64,000 nt of DNA, taken from the NCBI RefSeq assembly GCF_022458985.1, contig NC_061774.1:20678697-20742696 (forward strand), read 5' to 3'. Below the pieces are notes generated by a model. The model was not told the DNA's origin. It searched no databases and worked only from the letters and a program-made list of their open reading frames with translations. This DNA is from Mugil cephalus (taxonomy: Eukaryota; Chordata; Actinopteri; Mugiliformes; Mugilidae). The position numbers were made by a program, and so were the translations under genes. Within the stretch, counting starts at the first letter, position 1. Each line of letters starts with the position of its first letter. Below are positions 46,341-59,800 of the stretch, piece by piece.

Positions 46341-49300
46341 TCACTGGACAATCTGGGGCATCTCGCTCCAGGCTTTGGCCTTCTTCTTGGCCAGCGCCAT
46401 CCAGGGGGGCTCGTCCTGGGGCAGAGACGGGGAAGGCAGGCCTCGCTGAGGGGACGGGGTCTGTCCGGAAAGCCCCGCGGCCTTTGCGCCGGGCTTCTCC
46501 GGGACGGGCCTCGACGAGAAGGGAGGGGAGGTGACCAGGGGCGTCTTGGGCGGAGTGGCAGGTTTGGAGAGAGAGGGCGGGCCCGTGCAAGAGGGAGGTT
46601 TCTGGGGGACGGGGACCGGAGTTGGGGGTGGGACGGATCTTTGGGGTGCGTTAGGCTGTGGCGGATGTTTCGCTCCGACAGCGGGGACCTGGGGTTTGGG
46701 GGCGACGGGGCAGGAGAGTGACTGGGACTTGGAAGGCTGAGGTGGCACTGGAGTCGGAGGGGAGAGCGCCCTCTTGGCCTCCTTTTCTGCAGAGGCTGAT
46801 GGTTTACTGATCTCTGACTTACTCACTGCAAGATAAAAAAAAAAAAAAAAACATGACATGTCAAACAGATAAAAGACTAACAGAGGAAACTATAATGAAG
46901 AAATGTGTGAGTGACACTAAGGACTAGAGTTATGAAAACTAAGATCTTTAGATGCAAATACAGTAGACATCTGCATTGGGCCTTTGGCTGTGTATTTAAT
47001 TTCTTAATTTTATTTGCTTTGCTTATTGTCAATTTTATTTATTAATTCCTTTATTTTTAAAGGTATTATTATTCATACACTCGTATTCTTTGTCCCCAAA
47101 TTACTTATTATTGTCTATGTCTTTTCACATTTCTTCCTTAAGCAAATGATGGTGGCTGAGTGCATTTGTGGCCTATAATAGTTAATTTTTTTATTTTATT
47201 TATTTTGGATTGAGACAGTTCCTGTCCTCCGTGCAGGAATGCATGTTAATTTTATTTTTTTATCTGTGAGATAACTGTGCCCCCTTTCAGTTGACTATAA
47301 CTGATAGAAGTAAAATAAATAAATAAATGTGACATTTGGAAATAAAAGTCACCTGAAACAAACATTTAATAACAGCCTTTATTATTTACATTTAGTTATA
47401 TACTTATGACCTCATTTACATATTCGTATTTATGTATTTTACTTATGCAAGTTTATTATTATTAAAAATAATGTAAAAAATGCTTTGTGAATAAGAAAAT
47501 AAAAAATTATATTTTTGTTTTCTTTTTTTGTATTGTTTTTGTCTTCTGTTCTGCTTCCATTTTCTGTTATTTTTGGGAGCTCTTCTCTGAGGGTTTTTTG
47601 GGGTTTCCCCAGCATGCATTTAAAAAAAAAAAACAAAAAAAAAAAACAGCTTTAATGTATCTTAAAATGTTCCAAACTAATGAAATACAATAAAACAAAA
47701 CATTATTTAAATGGCATTCATTGCCTCAGAGAACATAGAATATGGTTGGATTAAGTTTTAAATCACTGTTGCAGTAGCAGAGATCGACCAGATGAGGGCA
47801 GCAGTGCATTAGTGAAAAATGAATTGGCAGAAAGTGAATTGTTTACTAGAACCACACTGAAAGCCAATACAGCAGTTCATACGTTTAAATCTACTGAAAT
47901 GCTTCCACACAGCAGTTGATGTGTCTTTTGTAAATGAGTTTAGTCCACCCAGCGCCTGCTCCTGGTCCAAATGGTCGTGTATGTGTGTGTGTGTGTGTGC
48001 ACGTGTGTGTGTTTGTGCACGTTTGCTGTGCGTGTGCTGACCTTTGGAGGAGGACTCAGCTGTCTTGTTGCTGTGCTCCCTGCTTGCAGCTAAGCCGACG
48101 TACATCGGCAGTGAAGACTTTCTCTCCTGTTCCTCCTGGTGACAAAGAGCAGAAGCACAACAGTCAGATACAAAGATGATGAGACACACATGACGCTGGG
48201 TGGACGGTAATTTCATTCGAACTCTTAGCACGTTGGGGAACAAGTAGGTAGTAATAAGTAGGCCACAAAACAAAATTACAAGATTATGAGTAGGGGTTAA
48301 ATCAGGACCGTAGGGAGGGGAATCCCCAGTCTGGTGATCACACACTAAACTGCTGGAGTTGAAACAGGGGATAGACCATCAGTAGAAAATAGTAAGAAAA
48401 CTATTCATTATGCTTTTTAAATTAGTAAGAAAATGAGAGAGTAGGAGAATTTTCTGTTATATTTACTTGTGCTTGTATACAAATTGAGAATTTACACCGA
48501 TCAGCCACAACATTAAAACCACTGACAGGAGAACTTAATAACATCGACCATGTTGTCACAATGCAGAGTTCTTCAAGAAACCTCTGGACCTGGCATTTGT
48601 TTGGTGGTTACTTAGACATGTACCACCCACCTAGACCAGACCAGACACCCCCACCCCATAGCAATGACACTCCTTGATGACAGCAGACATCCCCAGTGAT
48701 TCTGACACTCGCTACGATGACATGTGTCTCTCATGTTAAAGAGTAAAAGTTGTCCCGACCCACACACATAGCGTACTGTTACCTTCTTGACAGTTATCTC
48801 CTCCAGTGAGTTTTCTTTGTAGATCTTCTGTTTCTGTTTGGCCATAGAAATCCAGCTGGGAGAATTAGTTCCAGCAGAAGCCCCCCGACCTGTAGCTGGG
48901 TCTGATAACAGAGCAGATACACAGCACGGACTCAATGAGGAGGCTGTTAATCTGAACTTTTACACCTCAACAGATTATTTAGAGCAGAAAGCTGTAAACC
49001 ACATGGTCTAAATAAAATGTCACTGTGTGATTGTGGCTGACCTGAGACGCGCTTCAGTTTCCCTCCGCCTTCTCCGTGTACCTCTGGTTTCTTCGGGACG
49101 ACGGGCTTGTTGCTGATTGGCTGATACACAGAAGGCTTAACACTGACTGGCTGCGGTGGGTCGACTTTAGTGCTGGTTGGTGGAGTGGGCGATTCAACCG
49201 GAGGCTGAACGACATAAACAAGATAAAATAAATCGAATCATAAATGCAAATTTAAAATTTACTAACAAAGAACCATATCGTGGCCACCACTTGGGGGCAG

Positions 49301-52300
49301 CAAAGAGCAGTTGCTCAACTGACTTATAACCTTATAAAGTTGGGCCTATTTACACACCTAACAGAGAGAGGACAACATTACATGTTCATAAAGTCCAATT
49401 CTCAGTCTTGTTTTGAGGCTCTTATGATGTTTTAGAGATTTACTACATAAAACAACTTGGTGAAAAGTTTGACCAATACAGAAATATTGATTACAGCTGC
49501 TTTATGTTAGAAAGTAAGGTATTTAGACTGGTGCAGAGACCCTCAAAGCTGAACATCTTTGCCAAGCCACACTAAAAAAAAAAAAAAGAGTTTAGTATGG
49601 CTTGGTTTCAGGGGGAGGTTCTCCTCTCTGCTCTCTCCCCACCGCCCATGAATAAGTACCACATGCAAGCAGCATAACAACACAGTCTGGGTTCGTCACC
49701 TCCGTGTTTTCCTCCTCCGAGCCCAAGCGGAGCATACCCGACGTCTTCCTCAGCCGAACTCCAAACGGGTTGCTTCCTTCCACGGCGGGCGAGCTCTCTG
49801 CAGGATGGAGAGAGAGGATAAAGTTGGTCGGTTATTCATTTCAACCACAAGCTCGCCACCTGTGATTACATCACGGCGAAGTAAGAAAGAAAACAAGACA
49901 AGGGGACGAATTAAAAGCCTGTGGTTTATGTCGGAAAAGCGTCCTCACCCTCCGTGCTTGCGGGAGCTGAGGTCTGAGGTTTGACGGGGGCCGGTGTTGC
50001 GCTGTTCTGGGGTTTGCCGGCGACGCTCACTGCGCTCCTCATTTTACTGGGGCTCAACACCAATTCGACCTTCTTGCTCGCAGCAGCCTCCTCCACCTCC
50101 TCACTGCTGGGTGCAGCGACAGTGGAGGGTGAAGAGGCCGGCGGGGAAGACGGAGGGGTCAGACTTTGAGGTCTCTGCCAGGCGGGGGAGACATTGAATC
50201 GGGCTTTACTCTGATCTGAACTAAAGGGCAGCCGGTCGGCTTCTTCCTCCGCAGAGGCAGGAGCTGCAGCATCTTGTATGTGTGCAGGCTCTTTTTCTTC
50301 TTCTTCTTCTTCTTCTCCTGCTAAATCCATTTCTGTTTCTTCTGTGGGATCCGCAGGAGGCGACTGGGTGACACTTTCACTGGGTTCTGCTTTGGTTGGG
50401 GACGTTTGAAAGAAAGAAATGGCTTTCTCTGAGCTGGGAGAGATCAGATTTATGTGGATGACGCTGGTCTTACTGGGAGTGGTGGGCCCACTCGCTGGTG
50501 AACGAGTCTCACTCGGCGACTCTGGGAGAGACAGAGACGGAGGCCTGGATGAAACACTGGCTTGTTCTGTGGCTTCACTTGGATCCACGTCTGCGTGGGG
50601 GGTTGGTTCTACACTTTCCTGCTTCAGGTCCTGTTCAGTTTCATCCGTTTGGTTTGCTTCCACTTCTTCTTCTTCTTCTTGTTTTTTGTCTTCAGGACTG
50701 ATCTCTTCTCCATCCTCTGCTTCCTCTTCTCCGTCCTCGATCTCGTCTCCAGAGGTCTTGTTTGACTTCTCTTCCTCCTCCTGCACTAGAGCGACCACTT
50801 GATCACTCAGGTCTGCAGGGATTTCATCATCATGGCCGTTGTGTTCGCCGCAGACGCCGTCATCCGTGAGCACGACGCCTTCATCCGCCTCCTGCATCGA
50901 CGTTTCACTTTGAACTTCAGCTTCCTCCTGCGCGTCAGGAAGCATCTCCTCTGCTTCGCTCTTCTCTTCTTCCATCGCCTCCTCCACCTCCTCCGCCTCC
51001 TCCACGCCCCTCCCTTCATTCACCTCCACTGCCACCACCCCATCATCATCATCCTCCTCCTCCTCCTCCGTCTTCTCCTGCGCCTCTTCCTCCACCTCGG
51101 ACTCCTTCTCCAGCTCTATCGCTTCCTCCTCGCCCTCCTCCCTCTCCTCTTCCACCTCTTCCTCTGCAGCCTGGCTGATGGTTTGTCTTGTGAGCACACT
51201 GCTTTCTTCCTCGGGTTGGACTTCCTCTGCGTCCTCTTTCTGTCCCTCCTCCTCCTCATGCTAGAGGACAAAAGAGAAAAGAAAAGGAAAAGGAGACATG
51301 TCAGCTTTCAACTCCACATACACACATTTGCTTATATGCAAGATTTAAACAAAAACTTCTGGGATTCACATGAAATGACAACACATTCTCCACAGAGCAA
51401 GGACACTTTTAATGGATTACGTGACCCATTAAAACCCATTAAGCTGGTTTAGATTAATTTTGCCTATATTAAAGTCACATATATTTTAATTTAATCTCCA
51501 AATGAGGCAACGCAACGGTGGCTGTGTCCATGTCCCACAACTTTAAATATAAACAGATATCTGGATATGTACGCAGAAAGAAACACATGATTTGTATTTA
51601 GATGATAGCTGCTAAAGGAAAAGCTAATATTTATTATCACAGGAAATTAAAAATTGTGTTTTAACACACGTCAAAAATGTGGTTACAAGAAGACGACGGC
51701 CATTGTTGACATTTTTGACAGAGGAAAAGGGTATGCCTGAGGCCACACCCCCTGAGTGGCAAAAACATGGTGAAATGTATCAGTAAATACAGTGAGAACA
51801 GGAAATATGTGCATTATCAGGTCAAAGTAAGGACAAGTGGACTCGACAATGATCTATATGAACTAGTCTGGATTTGGAAAAGTGGATTACTAGTTAATTT
51901 TGGTTAGTTTCATTTCAGTTATGATAAATGTAGCTAATAAAAGACTCTAACGCTAAGAGCTTTTCTGAGAAGTAATATAATACTGCCTTAAAACGCAAAT
52001 ATTCAGTTTATTGTTGTATTGTTATTTATTGTTGGAAATGAAATAGTTAATAGTTGTCGGCTGTAACCACCAAAACGTAACTTAAGAAGTAACTTAAGGT
52101 ATGACTTCACCAAAAAAATACATCTTAAATTAATATTACCTGACATTAAATGTGAACCACAACACCAGGTTTCGGAGCCTGGATTCCAGTTGTTTCCTAG
52201 TAATGCAGCGATCCAACAGCACTTTTTTTAATTTAGTTTTACACCTTAAAGCCTATGATTCAAGCTAATGCTGCTAATCTCTATGTTCAACTGTCACCTT

Positions 52301-55300
52301 TTGCCACTCAGTGGCCGTAACCATGGAGACTTCCCTAGCTGTGACGTCACGTGCATACCCACGTAGGGAGTAACACAACAACACAGTGAGCTCAGCGTTA
52401 GATGTCTTGCTCGAGGACACTTAGTTTGCCAACTCTATAGTGAGTTAACAAAATACTGGACTATTGGATGAGAACAGCTTCGAGTTTCCTGTTTCCAACA
52501 TTAGTTAGGTTTCAGTTTTTTGTGCCTAAAGCCAATGAACCTAATCTAACATCAGCGTAACCTCTATTTCACTGACAGGTTTAATAGCTTTTAGATTGGG
52601 ACAATTCTCCAACATGTGCCTCGGGGTCTCCATGTTCAGCGCATCCGATGCAGTGACTATATCCGTATTAATGGAATCGGTTCCCATCTACTGTCTCCCA
52701 CTATAGTCGCTGACTGTTTCTCCAACAAGACCTCAAACTCTTTATTTCTGAAGACATATTTTTACTATTGGTTATTTTTACTGGCACTCAAAATGTTGAT
52801 TATTTCTACTGTTAATGTCCCTCACAGAAAACCTTTGGAAAGATTTGTTTGAATTAAACATGAACTCAAATGTTTAAATGAAAAACCAAAAATACATACA
52901 CCATGTTGAGTTAATTGCTCCACAGCTACATCTTCTTCTTCTTCTTCTTCCTTCTCCTCCTCCTCTTCTGCTTCTTCACCTTTCACCTCTTCAACAGCAA
53001 CCACTTCTTCTTCTTTTTCTTCTTCTTTTTTTTCTTCTACTTCTTTTTGATAGGAACGAGTGACCACCTCCTCTTCTTCCTCTGTGGCCTGACTGGACAG
53101 GACTGAGCAAGAAGGAGTGAACTGATAACTGATGGGCTGATGCTCCTCTGCCTCCTCTTCCTTCACCTCCTCTCCTTCTTCTATCTCTGCCTCTTCTTTC
53201 AGTTTCCCTTCCGCCTCCTGCTTCATCTCCAGGAAGACATCCTCAGTCTTAACGTCCAGAGACCCAAGCGGCGTCTTCAAGGAGCTAAGCACCTCCTGTA
53301 AGAGGGAGGTCTCCTCCTCCTCCTCCATGGTTCCCTGGACTCCATCTTCTTCACTTTCCGACGCCGAGTCACTGTCAAACTTCTTATCTGCTCCATAGAC
53401 GAAGCCTGGGGGGTCCAGCAGGTACTCCCTCAAGCCAGTAGGGGGCTCCGGCGTGGCTCTAGAAGCAGAAATCCAGAGTCAGAATTGATGTAAGGAGAAA
53501 ACAGAAACAAGCTTATCGGGGGAAAACCAGGAGAAAATCACCTGGGACTGTCCAGAGAGGAGGCTCTGGAGCTGGGCTCGGACGAGGGCAAGGGCTGGGA
53601 CTCCGAGGCTTCCTCCTCTGAGAGTCTTGGCTCAGGAGGACAGGAAGTGTCTGGGCCGTGAGAAACATCCTGTTCTGTTTCGGGCTCATCCTCTCCCTCC
53701 TCCTCCTCCTCCTCCACCACCTCCTCCTCCTCCTCCTCCTCCTCCTCCTTATCTCTCAACAGGGATCGCCTGGAATGCTGCGGTGGCTCCGTCTCCTCCA
53801 CCTCATCCTCCTCCTCCTCCTCCTTCTCCACTTTTGGTTTCAGCTGATGGTCACCGACATCTGTTTAACGGACAGAAACAAAGGACTCATCCATCAACGG
53901 CTGATGATGTTGAAAGAGATAATCCAGTTAGACTTTCATTGCAGATTTACTTTCTCTTTTCTTATTTGAAAATGCTATTTCCAAGCATGTTCCAAAATCA
54001 ACCACCTGAATATATTACACTTGTAAGGATAATGAAATATGATTCATTTATATGATTTTCACACAGACGGGGTACTCCTGACTTTTGAAAGTGTAAAATT
54101 CCATTTGAATTTTATTTCCATCATGCAGTTTGTCATAAAACTGGATGTACTGTAGTTAAGTCAATGCAATAATACTGTGCAAACACCAGCGTCGATAGAG
54201 CATCAAGCTGCAGTACATTTTCAATGCACGCTTAAATTAATACCTGTGACTTGCTGCTACTTAATGGTCATGACAAACTACACATCAAGCCAGATTCAGC
54301 TTTTTTTTTTTTTTTTTTTCAGTGAAGCAGTGATGCATTCACCAATCATGCTAGTTATGTGTCGACACTTGGTTGCAAACTGTCTGCAAGTTTAACAATG
54401 AAATGTCAGGGTCACTGTGGAAAGGTGAGGAGTAAAATGAAAACAAGCTTTATTATATATTCTGCAGATAAAAAAAAATGTTTCAGAGTTTCAGATTTAG
54501 TTTTAAATTGATTTGATTGAATAATAACGTTTAATACTCGCATCCAAAGACTTCCTAGACTCATTGGATTGAAGGTAAAAAAAAAAAGAAAAGAAAAAGA
54601 ACCTTCTATCCTCAGTTGCTGTTGTGGCTCCTCCATACCGTCCGTTTCTACTTCTTCCATGGACGTCGTCAGCATCTCTTCCACCGCAGAGTCTCCCTCG
54701 GCTTTGCCCTCCGGCCGCTGCGTGGACAGAAGACGTTAGCTGTGTCCTCAGAGTCATCAGGTCCCACTCAGGTGGGGATTTGGTGACCAAGTTAGATCGT
54801 CCTTCAACCACAAGATTAAGACTGAACCCAGAAAATAAGCCGTCAACAGTCCTAGTATGCTAACGCACTGGTTGACCCAACACTTAACCATGTTATACAT
54901 AACGTAGAGCAGTGGTGCTGTATTTTTCATCATAAAAAATATAATTTTGTAAAATAATAATACAATATAGTAGTGCAATGAGTTATCTCTTTGTTTTCAC
55001 TAGATTTTGGACAGAAAGGTTAAATATCTGCTGATCATAAAGTAAATTCTGCATGAAATAGTCTGTAGTGCTGGATGATATCTATAGACATGATAAATTT
55101 TTCTTGTTTTTCTTGTATTTCTCATTTCTCTGCCTTAGTTTTAGCACATAATAGCAACAAAGTGACCCTTAATTTTCTACAAAAAAAGGAAAATTCTTGG
55201 AAAAGTTTAAATTTTTAACAGTAAAAAAAGCCTTGATTTGACGAACGAATGATACACGATGAAGCTTTACAATGGGGGGATAACACAAAGAGAAATAAGA

Positions 55301-56854
55301 AAGTACTTTCCTGATCCTCATTGGGGAAATTAAAAAAAATAAAGAAATATCACCCAAGCTGTTTGCTGTAAACTGGCCTGCTAATCAACCACAATCTACT
55401 TTAACAAGTTGTAACTCGCAACAAAGGTGTTTAAACAATCCAGCTGAACTGTTTTATAACTTTTGAACTATTTGATTGTCCCACTGCTCGTGTTCCTAAA
55501 CAGATCTTTTACAGCCTCAGCTGCCCGAGTCCAACGCAATGACACGCAACAGAAATAACAACCCAGACTATGAAAATAAGACCCAAGAAGTAATAAACGA
55601 AAGAGAATTTAAAGCACATGTAAATGGTGTGTCCTGGTGCGTGCTCTTGTTAGTGTCTTACGCTGGTAGGTTTCCTCCTGTTGCAGGCTTTGTGTCTCAG
55701 GCCCAGCTTGTGTTTGGCAGCAGAGTTGTCCAGGCAGCCGAAGGGACTGGCCGGCAGACTGAAGTCACCTGGAACCACCAGGGGGCTCATTGCTCTACTG
55801 GAGGCGGCATGGGACAGCTGGGAAGAGGAGACGGAAGGTCTTCACTAAAACATTCAGCATTAAACTTTAAACATTTGTGAGCACAGGTGAATTAAATCCC
55901 TGCAACATTTGGACTCCAAAGAACCGGCACTCAGATCTGGAGAGAGCTCTGGCTAAGTCCCACTAGCATAAAAAAATAAATAAATGGGATTTGTCCACTC
56001 ATGTCCTGGGGAAATTGCAGCGGTTTTCCCACTTGATCAGCTCCAGACAGACTTGAGTCACAGGCTTTGAGACATGTGAAACAATAAGCCAAGGAGAAGA
56101 AAACAAAAAGGTGGGTTCTCACTTAAACGTTGAAGGCGGAAGATAAAGACGCCAGAGGAAAGGGCAGGAGAGAGGGAGAGTAAGAGAGCGACGTCCAGCT
56201 GTATAAATATTAGCTTTTCTTATCTGCGGCACCAACACTTACTCCACCATCATCATCATCACCACAGGAGAAGTGTCTCTAGAAGGCAAATTTTAACAGA
56301 GAGAAACTTTCGCTCTTCTAAGTCATTTGTCTTATTTCTTCGATGTGGCCCGTGACGTCCGTGTGCATTTTAGTTTGTCAAATATCGTCAGAAATTCTCT
56401 TTGCAATTGACAATAAATAAAATGAATTAAAAATGATGGTATGTTTTCACACGCTGAGAAACTTTCAAACTGACTCATAACGGGTTTCAGGAGAGGTTCA
56501 TGGGTGCTTGTCTCCTCTCAGGACACACACACACCACCAGTCAAAAGTTTATGAAGTTTGAAAAGGTGTGTCCAAACCGTCGACTGGTAGTGTACACATC
56601 TGTGAAGGTGTGCGATGCCACTTTCTCTTTCTCCTCCTCTGTTATTTTCTGCTCCTGCTTTTCTTTTCTTTTTTCTTTTCTTTTCTGCAGCCACAGTACT
56701 GTACATGTTATTCCGCTGACCCACTGTGTGTGTGTCTGCGTCTGTGTGTGTTCAGAGTGCATTCCAATGGTTTCTTTGGCAGTCAGCATGTCTGCTTGTA
56801 GTTATAGCATTCAGTCCGCCCCGGCCCGCCTCTCCAACACACACACACACACAC

Positions 56855-56892
<38 letters not shown>

Positions 56893-59800
56893 ACAATAGT
56901 TCATCTTCCAGCGTCACACACGAAGCACATGACATCCATTTGCTGTGCTACAGATATGTGTTTTGAAAGGGCTGCATGAAACTGAAACTGAAGAAGTCAA
57001 TTTTTTGTCTATTTTAAGAAGTTAATATCTGGTCAGATATCTGCCTAAAAAAAACCCAACAACAAAACCAACACCAGTACTGAGAGAAGGACACAGACTC
57101 TCAAGTTTCAGTCCCACTTCAAGAAATGATTGAGGGGTTGCTTCTTTTATTCTGATCCTCAGTCCCACAAAGAGATGAGGGTTTCAAGCTTTCAAGAAAA
57201 CTTTCAAGCTGGAAACACAACACAGACAACAACAACAACTCTTATGCAGGGGAATAAGATACAGAACAACATTAATGTTCATTTGATTTTACCTTATAGC
57301 TCTGTTTTGGTGTCAGCTCTTAGTGGCTAATGCTACGGATATAAAGATAATGCTATTCTTACTGGCTAGTAGCTATGCTTGTATCAGCGAAATTTAGCTG
57401 AGCAGGATGAAGTTTTTGTCAAAAACGACTAAAAACTGACAATGAATTCAGTAAAGTGGAAAGAAAAAGCAAAAAACGTGATAATAAAGAAGGCGACGTT
57501 AGACTTAAGGGATAATTCTCAGAGGTTTCTCACAAACATCAACTTATTTTTGACTTTTGTAGAGTTATTTCATCAATTGTTGATAAAAAAAATGTAACTT
57601 GAACTTCATAAGTCATCCTACTGTATGTACCCAGGGTGAAAATTAAAAACTTGTGTCTCCACAAAGTCTGTTGTGAGTCGTGAGTGATGTAAAATGGGAA
57701 AAACTGCCCCTGCTACTGCGACTCATAAGTCACTGCAGCCTTTCCTCGTCCACATTCCTGCGCGTGGAATGCACTTTAAAAAGGGGATATTTTCAGGTTT
57801 ATGTGTGCGCGTCTTTGTAGCCGGCCGTTTGCGGCTCTTTCCAGTGGGAACATGACCGGCCAAAACCCTTCTGAAATTGCTAAAACGGCACTATCATTAA
57901 ACGCTCATTTGTCATACTCTGCTGACGGCGCTTCAGGGCCCACGTTACAGACAGAGAGAGACACTAAACGGACAGTTCTGGAGGAGTTTTGTCTTTTTGC
58001 GAATTGGCTCCGTGTCCAAAAAGCACTCATTTTAATTTTTTTCTTTAATCCGACGGAGTTGTTAGGGAACACGAAATTGACCACAGACTCGTCAAACCGC
58101 AGTGGGTCAAAAGAGTAACGCTGTGAGGAGAAAAACAAGAGCCAGAGAGAGGATAACAGATGGGGAAAAAGATGATGATGATGATGATGATGATGATCAA
58201 TGATTAGAGCGGATCATGAGATGTTTTGACTATTAAAGTCACATGAGGAGAAATGTCACACAAAGCTCCACTCTCACACAGCCTGAAGGATCCTCCTGAC
58301 TTTAATAAATCACACATCATACCATGAGATCAGTCGAGAGGCTGTTTGGCCGGTGACAGTGAAACTCGCTTTAAAACAGCATCAAACAGCATCACAAACA
58401 TAGTTTTGTCGATATATCATTAAAATGTAAGACGTTGTTAAGTCAGTTAATCTGTGAATTGTAATAAACATCAAATTCCTACTGTCAGCGAATGGAAACA
58501 TGAAGCTAAAGATGCTGTGAATATGTTAAACTTTGGGTTGTTAATGGTTAATAGCATGTTTAACTCAATCAAGCTGCTTTTCAAATCGTGAAAGAATGAG
58601 CAGCTGGATGAAACTTTAAAGTTGCACTAATCTAATCATTTTTAATCAAATATGATTGCTCACAGATTTAATGATTACCAGACTCTGTTGAAGTGGAAAC
58701 TGAACTTTTAAATAACAAAGTGTTGAGAGAGCTATAATGTCTTACTACTAAAGAGACATATTGATTTTTTTCAGGAGCTGGTGGAGACCAAATCAGAGTC
58801 CAAATGAATCCTAATTTTGATCTGCTTTAACACTGATTCACTGGCACCTTAGACAAAGCAGTATTTGTGATATTCAAGAGAAATCCTTAATTCAGCCTTA
58901 ATTGGGACTTTTTACTAATAAATCTGTGAGGGGAAAATGTAAGAGTATCTGAGAGATTTGCAGGAAGTCTGATACATTTCCTGAGTTGATATCAGCATTG
59001 GCTCAAGTTGAAGATTTCCAGTTTAACAATGAATAGATTTGAGAAGTAATTAAGACAAAAGTGATCCTTCTGGACATCTGTACTAGTATAATAGTCTGTA
59101 CTAGTATAATTAATCACTACCAGATTAAGATGCGTGAATCTCCAGACACAGTTTGTCAAGTTGCAAGGAGGGTAACATAACATAAATTTGTGCATTTCAA
59201 TTAAATTCATAGTGTAAGGTAGAAGAGCCCATTCAGTGCATCTTTATCCAATGTGTTCCACTTATTAATATTAATTTAATACAAGTAATTAAGTAATATT
59301 TTTCAGGGCTTGAAACTGCAACCATTTTAATCACAAATAATATTCCACGAATATTTGAGTTGTGTTGTGAGCGAAAGTCAAGCCTCCCCTGTCCTTAAAA
59401 CCTACTGACGCCTCTGCATGGGATCAAACTATATTATTTTATCCCGTCCATTGTGATACTGACAATGCTGCGAGGATGCGAAAGCGTTTGCTCACCTGTT
59501 CGTCGTCACTGTCTATTCCCTCCAGGCTGATTGAACTGTTCATCTGAGCCTGATTCTGGGATGCGCACAAAGAGGGAACGATAAGAGCATTAGCAAACGT
59601 GCCACTACAGACGCAAAATACTCAGGTGGTGGGACATTAATGGGGCGACGTGTTACGTTACCATGACTGTGTGATGCGTTGTGTACTCAGGCGGACTGCA
59701 GGGTAGACCGTCATCCTCGGACATAGTTCCGACATCTTCCGCCTTCTTCACACACATGAGCGAAGGAGGAGAGCCCAGCCTGATGGCCTGCTTCAGCTGC

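Noticed and set aside
50799..51452. Plus-strand open frame of 217 codons rich in Leu, His and Phe
   Set aside because: It is the complement of the GAG-rich acidic exon of the CRACD-family gene. The composition follows from the repeat, and the minus strand has the conserved family motifs and correct splice sites.
53627..54055. Plus-strand proline-run open frame
   Set aside because: The run of Pro is the antisense reading of the GAG triplet tract. There is no start context or conserved domain.
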